A DNA stretch of 64,000 nt, taken from NCBI GenBank assembly GCA_021845985.1, contig JAJZES010000029.1:62001-126000 (forward strand), written 5' to 3'. Within the stretch, counting starts at the first letter, position 1. The number at the start of each line of letters is the position of its first letter. Origin of the DNA: Pseudomonadota bacterium (GTDB lineage Bacteria > Pseudomonadota > Alphaproteobacteria > Acetobacterales > Acetobacteraceae). Made by a program: the position numbers and the translations under genes. Positions 36,452-45,690 of this stretch are shown here, one piece after another. Below the pieces are notes generated by a model, which was not told where the DNA came from, made no database searches, and was given only the letters and a program-made list of their open reading frames with translations.

Positions 36452-37297
36452 CGCCGCCTGCCAGCCGGCGCGGATCATGGCGATGCCCTGGCGATAGACC
36501 TCCTCCGGCGCTGGACAGACATCGCGCCACAGCCGCGTCGCCGCGGCCAGCTCGGGCGACATGCGGCTGAACGCCTCGATAGTCAGCCAGCCGTCATAGC
36601 CGATCGCCCGCAGCGCCCGGAAATGCGCCGGAAACGCGATGTGGCCGCGGCCGGGGATGCCGCGGTCGTTCTCGGCGATGTGAACATGACGCAGCGCCGC
36701 CGCCGCTTGAGCAATCACGCCAACCGGGTCCTTCTCCTCGATATTGGCGTGAAACGTGTCGTGCATGACGGCGAAGTTCGGATGATCGACGCGCCTGACA
36801 TGGGCCAGACTCTCCGCCATCGAGGTGATGACGTAGGACTCGAACCGGCTGAGATATTCCATCACCAGCAGGATGCCGTGGTCGGCGGCGGCTTCCGCCG
36901 CGCGCCGGTGTACCTCAGCGAGCCGGCCCAGTTCCACATCGGTGGGACCGGCGCCGGAAAACAGGCCGAGCGGCTGCAGGATCGGGCCGCACAGCATCGC
37001 CGCGCCGAGCGCCTGCGCCCATTCGCTCGACGCGGCGAGATGATCCACCGCCGCCTGACGGTGCAGCGCGGTCTCGCTCAGCGGGTTGTGCGCGGCGTCC
37101 GGGATCATGGTGATCGCCGTCACCTCCAGCCCGAGGTCGCCGATCTGCCGGCCGAGCCGCCGGTAATGCGCGGTGTCGCCGCCGAACATCGGCACCTCGA
37201 CCCCGTCATAGCCGGCGTCTTTCAGCGCCGCGATCTGCGGCAGATGCGTCTCATCGACATGGCCGGTCCACAGCAGCAGGTTGAAGCCGATCTTCAT
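36443..37297 (-). CDS. Sugar phosphate isomerase/epimerase family (AP-endonuclease-2 TIM barrel)
   Basis: A 284-residue TIM-barrel protein of the xylose-isomerase-like family, similar in outline to D-tagatose/D-psicose 3-epimerases and hydroxypyruvate isomerases. Metal-site candidates are the Glu in LLVMEYLSRFE, the Asp/His in VMHDTFHANIEE, the His in LRHVHIAENDRG, and the C-terminal Glu in WLTIEAFSRM. The exact substrate is unknown. It is the last gene of the long catabolic operon, 40 bases after the isochorismatase-like gene. Confidence 0.87.
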   Translation of the reverse strand: MKIGFNLLLWTGHVDETHLPQIAALKDAGYDGVEVPMFGGDTAHYRRLGRQIGDLGLEVTAITMIPDAAHNPLSETALHRQAAVDHLAASSEWAQALGAAMLCGPILQPLGLFSGAGPTDVELGRLAEVHRRAAEAAADHGILLVMEYLSRFESYVITSMAESLAHVRRVDHPNFAVMHDTFHANIEEKDPVGVIAQAAAALRHVHIAENDRGIPGRGHIAFPAHFRALRAIGYDGWLTIEAFSRMSPELAAATRLWRDVCPAPEEVYRQGIAMIRAGWQAAGG

Positions 37298-37337
37298 CTC
37301 ACCCCCCGAACACGCAGCGCCGATGCAAGCGGGCTGC

Positions 37338-37922
37338 TCACAACCCGGCAAGCGTTTCCGCGACTGTCGCCACCTGCGCCACCGGACGCAGCGCCTCCAC
37401 CGCGACCGCATGAGTCGCCGGATCGAAGGCGGCACAGCCGTCGGACAGCAGCGTCACCGCGAATTCGCGCACATGGGCGTCGCGCACGGTGCTGGCGACG
37501 CCGCCATTGGTGACGATGCCGGCGACCAGCAGCCGGCGCACCCCGGCGCGCGCCAGCACCCACTCCAGGCGCGACATGTAGAATGCCGAGAACGCCACCT
37601 TCTCGACGGCGAAATCGGCCGGCGCCAGCTCATCCACCAGCGCATGCCCCCAGCCGCCCGCAGCGAAATCGCCGCGCCCGAGGAACGGCCGCACTTTCAG
37701 CAGATGCGGCGAAATCCACGGCGCGCCGCCGCGGCCGCCAACCAGGGTGAAATGCGTCGAGCCGATCCAGCCGCCGCCGGCGCGCACCGCATCGCACAGC
37801 GGACGCAGCCGCGCCGGCAGCGCGGCGATCTCCGGCGCGGTATGCCCGGCACGCCCATAGGCCCCCTCGGGGTGCAGAAAATCATTCTGCAGGTCGCACA
37901 GCAGCAAAGCGAGGTCGTTCAT
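37338..37922 (-). CDS. Isochorismatase-fold (cysteine hydrolase family) protein lacking the catalytic cysteine
   Basis: A 194-residue isochorismatase-like hydrolase. Asp10 (LLCDLQNDFLHPEG) and Lys108 (FAVEKVAFSAFY) of the catalytic triad are present. At the nucleophile position, normally TNVCVEST, the sequence is TNGGVAST, so Gly141 replaces Cys. True isochorismatases also lack this Cys, whereas amidohydrolases such as nicotinamidase, carbamoylsarcosine amidase and maleamate amidase need it. Its reaction in this operon is therefore open. It overlaps hyuA by 4 bases. Confidence 0.87.
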   Translation of the reverse strand: MNDLALLLCDLQNDFLHPEGAYGRAGHTAPEIAALPARLRPLCDAVRAGGGWIGSTHFTLVGGRGGAPWISPHLLKVRPFLGRGDFAAGGWGHALVDELAPADFAVEKVAFSAFYMSRLEWVLARAGVRRLLVAGIVTNGGVASTVRDAHVREFAVTLLSDGCAAFDPATHAVAVEALRPVAQVATVAETLAGL

Positions 37923-39973
37923 GGCGCAGCCTCGATGATCAGATTGCCGAAGCGATCAACGCGGCCGTGGTGGCCGGGGTCGAGCAGGATGGTGGCATCG
38001 GGCTGTTCCAGCACCGCCGGCCCGGCGATCACCGCGCCGACCGGCAGCGCCAGCCGGTCGAACACCGGCGTCGCGCGCCAGTCGCCGAACCACACCTGCC
38101 GCTCGCCAAGATGCGCCGCGGCGAGCGAGGCGTCGGCGGCCGGCGCCAGCGACAGCAGGTCGATCTTCGGCCGCTCGCCGATGACGGCGCTGCGCAGGTT
38201 CAACACCCGCATCGGCACCCCCTCCAGCAGTCGCCCATAGGCAGCGCGATAGGCGCCGCGGAAGGCCGCCATCAGCGCCGCATGATCGAGCGGCCCGGCG
38301 CCGTCGCGCGCCAGGGCGAGCGGCACCGCGACGGTGTGGGTCTGGCCGACATAGCTCATGTCGAGCGCATGTTCGACCCGCCGCCCGGTAAAGGCGACGC
38401 CGGCGCGGTCGAGCAGCGCAGCGAGGTCCGCCGCCGCCGCATCCATCTCGGCGCGCAGCGCCGCCGGGTCGATGCTGTCGAGCAGCCGGTTCAGCGTATG
38501 CACCCGGTCATGCCGCATGTCGGCGATGACGCAGCCGAGCGCCGAGGTGACGCCGGGGAAACGCGGCACCAGCGCGCGCGCCAGCCCGACCTCGCGCAGC
38601 AGGGCGCCGGCATGCAGCGCGCCGCCGCCGCCAAACGGCATCAGCGTGAACCGCTTGGGGTCGTGGCCGCGCTCGATCGAGACCAGCCGCAGGGCGCCGG
38701 CCATGCGCGCATTGGCGACGCGCAGAATGGCCCCGGCCGCCTCGGTGACGCTCAGGCCGAGCGGGTCGCCGACCAGACGCCCGATGGCGCGCGCCGCCGC
38801 CTCGGCATCCAGCGTGCCGAGCGTGCCGCCGATCGGCCGCGCAGCGTTGATGCGGCCGAGCACCACATTGGCGTCGGTGACGGTCGGCCGCTCGCCGCCG
38901 CGGCCGTAGCACACCGGGCCGGGCACCGACCCCGCGCTCTCCGGCCCGACGCGCAGCAAGCCCGCCGCATCGACCAACGCGATCGAGCCGCCGCCGGCGC
39001 CGATGGTGGTGATCTCGACCATCGGCGTGCGCACGACGAGGCCGAAATCAAGCGTGCTCTCGGCGGCCAGTGCCGGCACGCCGGCCTCGATCAGCGACAC
39101 GTCGAAGGAGGTGCCGCCGACATCGCCGGTGATGACATCGGGGAAATCCGCCGCGGTGGCGATATGCGCGGCGGCGATGACGCCGGCGGCCGGCCCCGAC
39201 AGCGCCGTGCGCACCGGCAGCGCCTGCGCCGTCGCCACGCTCATCACCCCGCCATTGGACTGCACGATGAGGAACTCACCGGCGAACCCGTCGGCCCGCA
39301 GACGGTCATCGAGCGCCGCCAGATAGGCGCCGACCACCGGCTGCAGCACCGCATTCAGGCTGGTCGTGCTGGTGCGCTCGAACTCGCGGATCTCCGGCAG
39401 GATGTCGCTGCTGATGGCGATATGGGCGTTCGGCCACACCGCGCGCGCCGCCGCCAGCGCCGCCCGCTCATTGGCCGGATTGGCGTAGCTGTGCAGAAAG
39501 ACGATGCACAGCGCCTCGGCCCCGGCGGCGTGCAGGCGGCGCGCCGCCGCCTGCACCGCCGCCGCATCGACGGGTTCGAGGATGCTGCCATCGGCCAGCG
39601 TGCGTTCTGGCACTTCGGCGCGCAGGTCGCGCGGGATCGGCGGCACGAAGCTGCCGGTCAGGCCCCAGGTCTGGCGGCGGTCGCGGCGGCGCATCTCCAG
39701 CACGTCGCGGAAACCGGCGGTGGTGATCAGCCCGGCGCGGGCGCCCTTGCGTTCCAGCAGCGCGTTGGTGCCGACCGTGGTGCCATGCACGATCGCCGAC
39801 ACGTCGGCCAGCTTCGCCAGCGCCGCGACGCCATCGGCGAAGCCCACCGCCTCCTGCCCGCGGGTGCTCGCCAGCTTGTGGACGCGCGCCACCCCGCTCG
39901 CCTCGTCGAACAAAAACAGATCGGTGTAGGTGCCGCCGACATCGACGCCGACGACCAGCCGCGGCGCGCTCAT
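37919..39973 (-). CDS. Hydantoinase/oxoprolinase family subunit A (HyuA)
   Basis: A 684-residue ATP-dependent subunit of the hydantoinase/oxoprolinase/acetone carboxylase superfamily. The N-terminal phosphate loop VGVDVGGTYTDLFLFDE, then IVHGTTVGTNALLERKGARA (in part), the block FLHSYANPANERAA and the central GDVGGTSFDVSLIEAG with TIGAGGGSIA are all present. With HyuB it would open a lactam, hydantoin or imide ring using ATP, or carboxylate a ketone. It overlaps hyuB by 4 bases. Confidence 0.93.
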   Translation of the reverse strand: MSAPRLVVGVDVGGTYTDLFLFDEASGVARVHKLASTRGQEAVGFADGVAALAKLADVSAIVHGTTVGTNALLERKGARAGLITTAGFRDVLEMRRRDRRQTWGLTGSFVPPIPRDLRAEVPERTLADGSILEPVDAAAVQAAARRLHAAGAEALCIVFLHSYANPANERAALAAARAVWPNAHIAISSDILPEIREFERTSTTSLNAVLQPVVGAYLAALDDRLRADGFAGEFLIVQSNGGVMSVATAQALPVRTALSGPAAGVIAAAHIATAADFPDVITGDVGGTSFDVSLIEAGVPALAAESTLDFGLVVRTPMVEITTIGAGGGSIALVDAAGLLRVGPESAGSVPGPVCYGRGGERPTVTDANVVLGRINAARPIGGTLGTLDAEAAARAIGRLVGDPLGLSVTEAAGAILRVANARMAGALRLVSIERGHDPKRFTLMPFGGGGALHAGALLREVGLARALVPRFPGVTSALGCVIADMRHDRVHTLNRLLDSIDPAALRAEMDAAAADLAALLDRAGVAFTGRRVEHALDMSYVGQTHTVAVPLALARDGAGPLDHAALMAAFRGAYRAAYGRLLEGVPMRVLNLRSAVIGERPKIDLLSLAPAADASLAAAHLGERQVWFGDWRATPVFDRLALPVGAVIAGPAVLEQPDATILLDPGHHGRVDRFGNLIIEAAP

Positions 39974-41592
39974 GCCACGTAGCCCATGCGGCGGTCCTGC
40001 GCCGCGGCCGCGGTGTCGCGCGAGGCCGGATCGCCCCAGCCGCCGCCGCCCGGCGTTTCCAGCCGCACGCAATCGCCGCGACGCAACGCCACGCCGACGA
40101 CTTTGGAGCCAAGCGGCGGCACCGTCCAGACGCCGCCCTGGCGGTAGCGCACCACGTTCTTCGCCCCGTCACCGCCGCCGAGCACGCCGCGCGGGGCAAA
40201 GCGCGCCCGCTCGGCGAACACGAACGCTTCCGCGCTCTCCTCCAGCACTTCGATTTCGTAGATCGCCCCGAGGCCGCCGCGATGCGCGCCGGCGCCGCCC
40301 GAACCCTCGCGCAACGCCCATTGCCGGTAGCGCACCGGATAGGCGGCCTCCATCGTCTCGACCGGCGGGATGATGGCGGTGGCGATCGGCGGATTGCCGT
40401 GTGACAGGCCGTCGCCCTCGGGATTGCCGCCGTGGCCGCCGCCGAAGAACTGAAACAGCACCCAGCGCCGGCCGTCGCCGCGCCGCCCGGCGATCGACAG
40501 GGCGTTGATCGTGCCATAGGCGTTGCCATACGCGGCGTCCGGCCGCATGCGGGCAAAGACGCAGAACAGCACGTCGATGATGCGCAGGATCGTCTCGGTA
40601 TAGCCGCCGACCGGGGCGGGCGGCTGGGCGTCGAGCAGGCTGCCCGGCGGCACGATCACCTCGACCGGATCGAGCACGCCGGAATTGGCCGGCACCTCGG
40701 GGAACAGGTGTTTGAGCGCGACATAGACGCTGGCAACGGTGGTCGCCCGGCTGATGTTCACCGGCCCGGCGCAGGCCGGCGCCGAGCGCGACAGATCGAG
40801 CGTCAGCCGCTCGCCCGATTTGCGCACATCGACGGCGATGCGCAGCGGCATGTCGGTGCGCCCGTCATTGTCGAGGAAATCCTCCTCCGACCAGGTGCCA
40901 TCCGGCAGCGCGGCGATCTGCGCGCGCATCAGCAGCGCCGCGCGGGCGCGCAGCTCGGTCAGCGCCGCCGCCACCGTCGCCACGCCGTATTCATCGAGCA
41001 GTGCGGCGACCCGCGACACACCGAGATCGAGCGCCGAAAGATGCGCCTGCAGATCGCCATAGGCGATGTCCGGCAGGCGCGAGGCGGCGCGCAGAATGTC
41101 CACGATGTCCTGGCGCAGCACGCCGGCGGCGTAGAGCCGCACCGGCGGGATCAGCACGCCTTCCTGAAAATACTCCGTCGCCGCCGGGTTGTAGTTGCCC
41201 GGCACGGCGCCGCCGACATCGTGCCAGTGGCCGACGCTGCCGAGCCAGCAGAAGATGCTGCCGTTGCGAAACACCGGCCGGATGAGCCGCAGATCCGACA
41301 GATGCGTGCCGCCCAGATACGGGTCGTTGAAGATGAAGATGTCACCGTCAACCGCGTCGGGAAACTTGTCGATCACTGCCTTGGTGGCGAAGGCCATGAC
41401 GCCGACGAAAATCGGCAGACCGGATTTGCCTTGCACCAGCGTCGCCCCGGTGGCCGCATCATACAGCCCGTGGCAGGCATCGTGCGCCTCGGCAATGGTC
41501 GGGTTGAAGGCGGCGCGGAACAGCGTCGCATCCATCTCATCGGCGATCTGCTCCAGCCGGCCTTTCAGCACCGCCAGCGTGATCGGGTCCAT
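39970..41592 (-). CDS. Hydantoinase/oxoprolinase family subunit B (HyuB)
   Basis: A 540-residue partner of HyuA. Family features are MDPITLAVLKGRLEQIADEM at the N-terminus, DIFIFNDPYLGGTHLSDLRL, the metal-region SVGHWHDVGGAVPG, and the C-terminal GGGGWGDPASRD. It is a stand-alone B subunit rather than an A-B fusion. It starts 4 bases after the lyase gene ends, with both in the same operon. Confidence 0.93.
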   Translation of the reverse strand: MDPITLAVLKGRLEQIADEMDATLFRAAFNPTIAEAHDACHGLYDAATGATLVQGKSGLPIFVGVMAFATKAVIDKFPDAVDGDIFIFNDPYLGGTHLSDLRLIRPVFRNGSIFCWLGSVGHWHDVGGAVPGNYNPAATEYFQEGVLIPPVRLYAAGVLRQDIVDILRAASRLPDIAYGDLQAHLSALDLGVSRVAALLDEYGVATVAAALTELRARAALLMRAQIAALPDGTWSEEDFLDNDGRTDMPLRIAVDVRKSGERLTLDLSRSAPACAGPVNISRATTVASVYVALKHLFPEVPANSGVLDPVEVIVPPGSLLDAQPPAPVGGYTETILRIIDVLFCVFARMRPDAAYGNAYGTINALSIAGRRGDGRRWVLFQFFGGGHGGNPEGDGLSHGNPPIATAIIPPVETMEAAYPVRYRQWALREGSGGAGAHRGGLGAIYEIEVLEESAEAFVFAERARFAPRGVLGGGDGAKNVVRYRQGGVWTVPPLGSKVVGVALRRGDCVRLETPGGGGWGDPASRDTAAAAQDRRMGYVA

Positions 41593-41596
41593 CAGC

Positions 41597-42454
41597 TCAC
41601 TCCTTCGCCGCGTAGGCATCACCGGCACGCAGCACCGCTTCCGTGCCGAGTACGCTCTGCAGCCCGGAGAAGTCGAGCATGCGGTCATGCAGCCGCGCGG
41701 TAGTGCCATCGCGCCGGAGCACGCTGAAATAATCCTGCAGCCCGCGCACCATGGCGCGCACCGTGCCGCCGGGAAAGATGACGATGCGGAACCCCATGGC
41801 ACCGAGATCGTCGGCGCTGGCGATCGGCGTGCGCCCACCCTCCACCATGTTCGCCAGCAGCGGTATGCGGCCGGCGAAGCGGGCGGCGATCGTCTGCATC
41901 TGCGCCGTCGATTCCGGCGCCTCGATGAACAGCACGTCGGCGCCGGCGGCGACATAGGCTTCGGCGCGGTCGATCGCCGCGTCCAGCCCCTCGACGCCGA
42001 TCGCGTCGGTGCGCGCGATCACCAGCGCGGTGCTGCGCGCATCCAGCGCGGCGCGGATCTTGCCGACCATCTCACCGGCCGGAACCAGCACCTTGCCGCG
42101 CAGATGGCCGCAGCGGCGCGGCAGACTCTGATCCTCGATCTGGATCGCGCTGGCGCCGGCGCGTTCCAGCACCCGCACCGTGCGCTGGACATGCAGCGGA
42201 CTGCCGAAGCCATTATCGGCATCGACGATCAGCGGCAGATCGGTGCGCTCACGGATGCGCCCGAGCACATCGGCGAGTTCGGTCATCGACACGAAGCCGA
42301 GATCGGGCGCGCCGAGCTGGGTATAGGCAACCGAGGCGCCGGACAGATAGAGCGCCTCGAACCCCGCCTGGCCGGCGAGCAACGCCGACAGCGCATCGAA
42401 CACGCCGGGACACAGCAGCGGCGCTGGTTGGTTCAGACGGGTGCGCAAATCCAT
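41597..42454 (-). CDS. Isocitrate lyase/PEP mutase family lyase
   Basis: A 285-residue TIM-barrel enzyme of the isocitrate-lyase/phosphoenolpyruvate-mutase superfamily, closest in outline to 2-methylisocitrate and 2,3-dimethylmalate lyases or oxaloacetate decarboxylases. Metal-site Asp residues are in LIVDADNGFGSPLHVQRTV, and the active-site Cys lies in IQIEDQSLPRRCGHLRGK. A C-C bond cleavage on a 2-hydroxy or 2-oxo diacid made by the upstream enzymes is likely. GGAGAG precedes the ATG at 42454. Confidence 0.88.
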   Translation of the reverse strand: MDLRTRLNQPAPLLCPGVFDALSALLAGQAGFEALYLSGASVAYTQLGAPDLGFVSMTELADVLGRIRERTDLPLIVDADNGFGSPLHVQRTVRVLERAGASAIQIEDQSLPRRCGHLRGKVLVPAGEMVGKIRAALDARSTALVIARTDAIGVEGLDAAIDRAEAYVAAGADVLFIEAPESTAQMQTIAARFAGRIPLLANMVEGGRTPIASADDLGAMGFRIVIFPGGTVRAMVRGLQDYFSVLRRDGTTARLHDRMLDFSGLQSVLGTEAVLRAGDAYAAKE

Positions 42455-42467
42455 CGCCACTCTCCGT

Positions 42468-43181
42468 TCAAAGTCCGAGATACGCGGCACGCAGCCGCGC
42501 GTCACCGGCCAGCACATCCGCCGCGCCCTGCATGACGATGCGGCCGTGCTCCATGACATAGGCCCGCGCGGCGACGGCGAGCGACTGCACGACATTCTGC
42601 TCGACCAGCAGAATCGACAGCCCCTCGGCGCGCAGGCGCAGGATCAGCGCGAACATCTCCTCGACCAGCTTCGGCGACAGGCCGAGCGAGGGTTCATCGA
42701 GAATGAGCAGCACCGGCCGCGCCATCAGCCCGCGGCCGATCGCCAGCATCTGCTGTTCGCCGCCGCTCAGCGACCCCGCCGCCTGCCGCAGCCGCGCCGC
42801 CAGGCGCGGGAAACTCTCCAGCACCCGCGCCAAACTCTGCGCCCGAGTCGCGCCGCCGCGGACATAGCAGCCGAGCAGCAGATTGTCGCGCACCGACAGA
42901 TTGGGAAAGATGCGGCGCCCTTCGGGCACATGCACGAGGCCGGCGCGCACGATCGCGGCATGGTCGATGCCGGCGATCGGCCGGCCGCAGAACGTAATCG
43001 CCCCCTGCGACGGACGCAGCAGGCCGGACAGCGCCCGGTTCAGCGTCGTCTTGCCGACGCCGTTGGCGCCCAGCAGCGCCACCACCTCGCCCGCCGCGAC
43101 CTCCATCGACACGCCCTGCAGCACGCGAAAATCGCCGTATCCGGCATGCAGATCGCGCACCCTCAGCACCGCGTCAGCCAT
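42468..43181 (-). CDS. livF: Branched-chain-type ABC transporter ATP-binding protein (LivF-like)
   Basis: A 237-residue ABC ATPase. The Walker A is ALLGANGVGKTTLNRALSG, the signature is LSGGEQQMLAIGRGLMA, and the Walker B is LLILDEPSLGLSPKLVEE. FHVPEGRRIFPNLSVRDNLL-type spacing (here LVHVPEGRRIFPNLSVRDN) is the LivF hallmark. It works with LivG to energise import. The start at 43181 overlaps livG by 8 bases; an upstream extension is Arg-rich and unlikely. Confidence 0.92.
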   Translation of the reverse strand: MADAVLRVRDLHAGYGDFRVLQGVSMEVAAGEVVALLGANGVGKTTLNRALSGLLRPSQGAITFCGRPIAGIDHAAIVRAGLVHVPEGRRIFPNLSVRDNLLLGCYVRGGATRAQSLARVLESFPRLAARLRQAAGSLSGGEQQMLAIGRGLMARPVLLILDEPSLGLSPKLVEEMFALILRLRAEGLSILLVEQNVVQSLAVAARAYVMEHGRIVMQGAADVLAGDARLRAAYLGL

Positions 43182-43905
43182 TGGCGATGCGCGCCGCCGC
43201 GCCATGTCCGAGATAGGCCTCGATCACCCGCGGATCGGCGGCGATCTGGCGCGGTGTGCCCTGCGCGATCAGCCGCCCCTCGGCCAGCACATAGGCGTGG
43301 TCGGCCAGCGCCATCACCGCCTGCATGACATGCTCGATCAGCAGGATGGTCACGCCCTGCGCCCGCACCTCGCGCACCAGGGCGACGATCTCGTTGATCT
43401 CGGAGGGGTTGAGGCCGGCCATCACCTCGTCGAGCAGCAGCAGCCGCGGCACGGTGGCCAGCGCCCGCGCCACTTCCAGCCGCTTGCGCCCGGCCACCGT
43501 CAGCGCCGACGCCGGACGGTCGAGCCAGGCGCCGAGGCCGAGGCGCGTGCCGACGGCGCGCGCCTCGGCCGTCGCACGGCGCCGCTGGCGGGTGCGCAGG
43601 AAGGCGCCGAGGCGGATATTCTCGGCCACGCTCAGCCCGGCAAACGGCTGCGTCACCTGAAACGTGCGCACCATGCCGGCGGCGGCGATGCGCTCCGGCG
43701 CCCAGCCGGTCATCAGCGTGCCGTCGAGCCGCACGCTGCCCGAATCGGGGCGGACGAAGCCGGCGATCATGGCAAAGCTGGTGGTCTTGCCGGCGCCGTT
43801 GGGGCCGATCAGCGCGGTGATGCTGCCGCGGCCAACGTCGAGATCGAGGCCATCGACCGCCAGCACGCCGCCGAAGCGCCGGCGCAGATTGCGCACCTCA
43901 AGCAT
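43174..43905 (-). CDS. livG: Branched-chain-type ABC transporter ATP-binding protein (LivG-like)
   Basis: A 243-residue ABC ATPase with Walker A ALIGPNGAGKTTSFAMIAG and Walker B LLLLDEVMAGLNPSEINEI. The usual LSGGQ signature is replaced by LTVAGRKRLEVARALATV, a variant seen in many LivG proteins. The LivG-type motif GMVRTFQVTQPFAGLSVAEN is clear. It overlaps the permease gene by 8 bases. Confidence 0.92.
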   Translation of the reverse strand: MLEVRNLRRRFGGVLAVDGLDLDVGRGSITALIGPNGAGKTTSFAMIAGFVRPDSGSVRLDGTLMTGWAPERIAAAGMVRTFQVTQPFAGLSVAENIRLGAFLRTRQRRRATAEARAVGTRLGLGAWLDRPASALTVAGRKRLEVARALATVPRLLLLDEVMAGLNPSEINEIVALVREVRAQGVTILLIEHVMQAVMALADHAYVLAEGRLIAQGTPRQIAADPRVIEAYLGHGAAARIANG

Positions 43906-44827
43906 GGCGCGCGACGATCCGCACGAGGCCGCCGGGCAGCACGCCGACGATCACCAGCAGCACCACGCCGTACAGCATCGGCGCCACGCCGGGGGTGGCG
44001 ATCAGGCTGCGCGTGGTGTCGGCAATGGCATGCACGACAATGGCGCCGAGCAGCGGCCCGAGGATGGTGCCGGCGCCGCCGATCATCGCGATCAGCAGCA
44101 TCTCGACGCTGCGCTCGGCCGAAAAGGCGATGCCGGGGTCGAGATAGAGATAGCTCTGCACATAGAGCACGCCGCCCAGCGCGGTCAGCGCGCCGGACAG
44201 CGCCAGCGTCGCCGATTTGGTGCGCACCACGGCGACGCCGAGGGCGCGCGCCGCATCCTCGTTCTCGCGCACCGCCATCAGTTGCGCGCCGAACCGGCCG
44301 CTGGCGAGCCATGCGGCGGCGCCGGTGGCAAGCCCGAGCAGCAACAGCGCCAGCGCGTAGCTGACGCGCCGGTCGGCGAACTGGAAATTGCCCGGCGCCG
44401 GATGCAGCGCGACCAGAATACCGGAGCCGCCGCCGGTGATGTCGAGGCTGTTGGCGAGCACCCGGAAGGCTTCCGCGAAGGCCAGCGTCACCAGCGCGAA
44501 ATAGCTGCCGCGCAGCCCGGCGCGGAAGGCCGAAAAGCCGATCAGCCAGCCGGCCGCGCCGCCCACCGCCGCCGCCGCCGGCAGCCCGAGCCACGGGTTG
44601 AGGCCGTAGCGCGTCTGCAGGATCGCCGCGGCATAGGCGCCGAGGCCGAAAAACGCGGCATGGCCGAAACTGGTCAGTCCGCCGAAGCCGCCGGCGATGT
44701 TCCAGGCCTGGCCGAGCGCCGCCGACACCGCCGTCAGCGTCGCCAGGGTGACCAGGAATTGCGACGACGAGGCGAACGGCAGCAGCGCCAGCACGCCGAG
44801 CGCCAGCGGAACGGCTGCGCGCCTCAT
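43898..44827 (-). CDS. livM: Branched-chain-type ABC transporter permease (LivM-like)
   Basis: A 309-residue inner-membrane permease with about eight to ten hydrophobic segments. The LivM motifs AWNIAGGFGGLTSFGHAAFF, LRGSYFALVTLAFAEAFRVL and the C-terminal MIGGAGTILGPLLGAIVV are present. It pairs with the LivH-like permease. It begins with a 4-base overlap of that gene. Confidence 0.92.
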   Translation of the reverse strand: MRRAAVPLALGVLALLPFASSSQFLVTLATLTAVSAALGQAWNIAGGFGGLTSFGHAAFFGLGAYAAAILQTRYGLNPWLGLPAAAAVGGAAGWLIGFSAFRAGLRGSYFALVTLAFAEAFRVLANSLDITGGGSGILVALHPAPGNFQFADRRVSYALALLLLGLATGAAAWLASGRFGAQLMAVRENEDAARALGVAVVRTKSATLALSGALTALGGVLYVQSYLYLDPGIAFSAERSVEMLLIAMIGGAGTILGPLLGAIVVHAIADTTRSLIATPGVAPMLYGVVLLVIVGVLPGGLVRIVARHA

Positions 44828-45690
44828 CGCGCTGCCCCGAACAGCCCGGTCGGGCGCAGCAGCAGCACGGCGATGAACAGCAGCGGCACGCAGATCGGCC
44901 CCAGGCTCTCGCCGAGATAAAGCCCGCCGAGATTCTCGGTGACGCCGACCAGCAGCCCGCCGACCAGCGCGCCGGGGAAACTGCCCATGCCGCCGAGCAC
45001 GACGATGGTGAAGGCGATCAGCACGAAAGATTCGCCGACCTGCGGGCTGACATAGAAACTCGGCAGCAGCAGGCAGGCGGCGGCGCCGAGGCAGGCGGTG
45101 CCGATGCCATAGGCCAGCGCAAACATGCGCTGCGGCCGGATGCCGACCAGCATCGCCCCTTCCGGCTCGCGCGCCACGGCGCGGATGGCGCGGCCGGTGT
45201 CGGTGAGCGCCATGAACGCCCACAGCAGCGCCGCCAGCAGCAGGGCGCAGACGAAGGCAATCAGCTTTGCCTCGGGCAGCAGCAGCGGCCCGGCCTGCAG
45301 CATCGCCAGCGCATAGGGCGTCTCGATGGTGCGGCTGTCGCCGGTGAACAGCATCAGCGCGCCGTTGTCGATGACCACGGCGACGCCGAGCGTGGCCAGC
45401 AGGATCGCCCGGTCCTGCCCGCGCGACACCGGCCCGATGACGAAGCGATACAGCGCCCAGCCGACGGCGAACATGGCCGCGGTGAGCAGCGGCAGGGCCA
45501 GCAGCGGGTCCAGCCCGAGCTTCGCCGCCAGCAGCCACGCCCCGAACATCGCCGCCATCAGCAACGCGCCATGGGCGAAATTGACGATGTGCAGCACGCC
45601 GTAGATCAGCGTCAGCCCGAGTGCGACCAGCGCATAGACCCCGCCGGTCAGCAGCCCGCCGACGATCGCCGGCAGCAGCAGCGCGGTCAT
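44824..45690 (-). CDS. livH: Branched-chain-type ABC transporter permease (LivH-like)
   Basis: A 288-residue inner-membrane permease. LivH features are GGVYALVALGLTLIYGVLHI, VNFAHGALLM, GRAIRAVAREPEGAMLVGI and the C-terminal IVVLGGMGSFPGALVGGLLV. The imported ligand need not be an amino acid, since this class also brings in aromatic acids and amides. It is coupled to the upstream flavoprotein gene by a 4-base overlap. Confidence 0.92.
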   Translation of the reverse strand: MTALLLPAIVGGLLTGGVYALVALGLTLIYGVLHIVNFAHGALLMAAMFGAWLLAAKLGLDPLLALPLLTAAMFAVGWALYRFVIGPVSRGQDRAILLATLGVAVVIDNGALMLFTGDSRTIETPYALAMLQAGPLLLPEAKLIAFVCALLLAALLWAFMALTDTGRAIRAVAREPEGAMLVGIRPQRMFALAYGIGTACLGAAACLLLPSFYVSPQVGESFVLIAFTIVVLGGMGSFPGALVGGLLVGVTENLGGLYLGESLGPICVPLLFIAVLLLRPTGLFGAAR

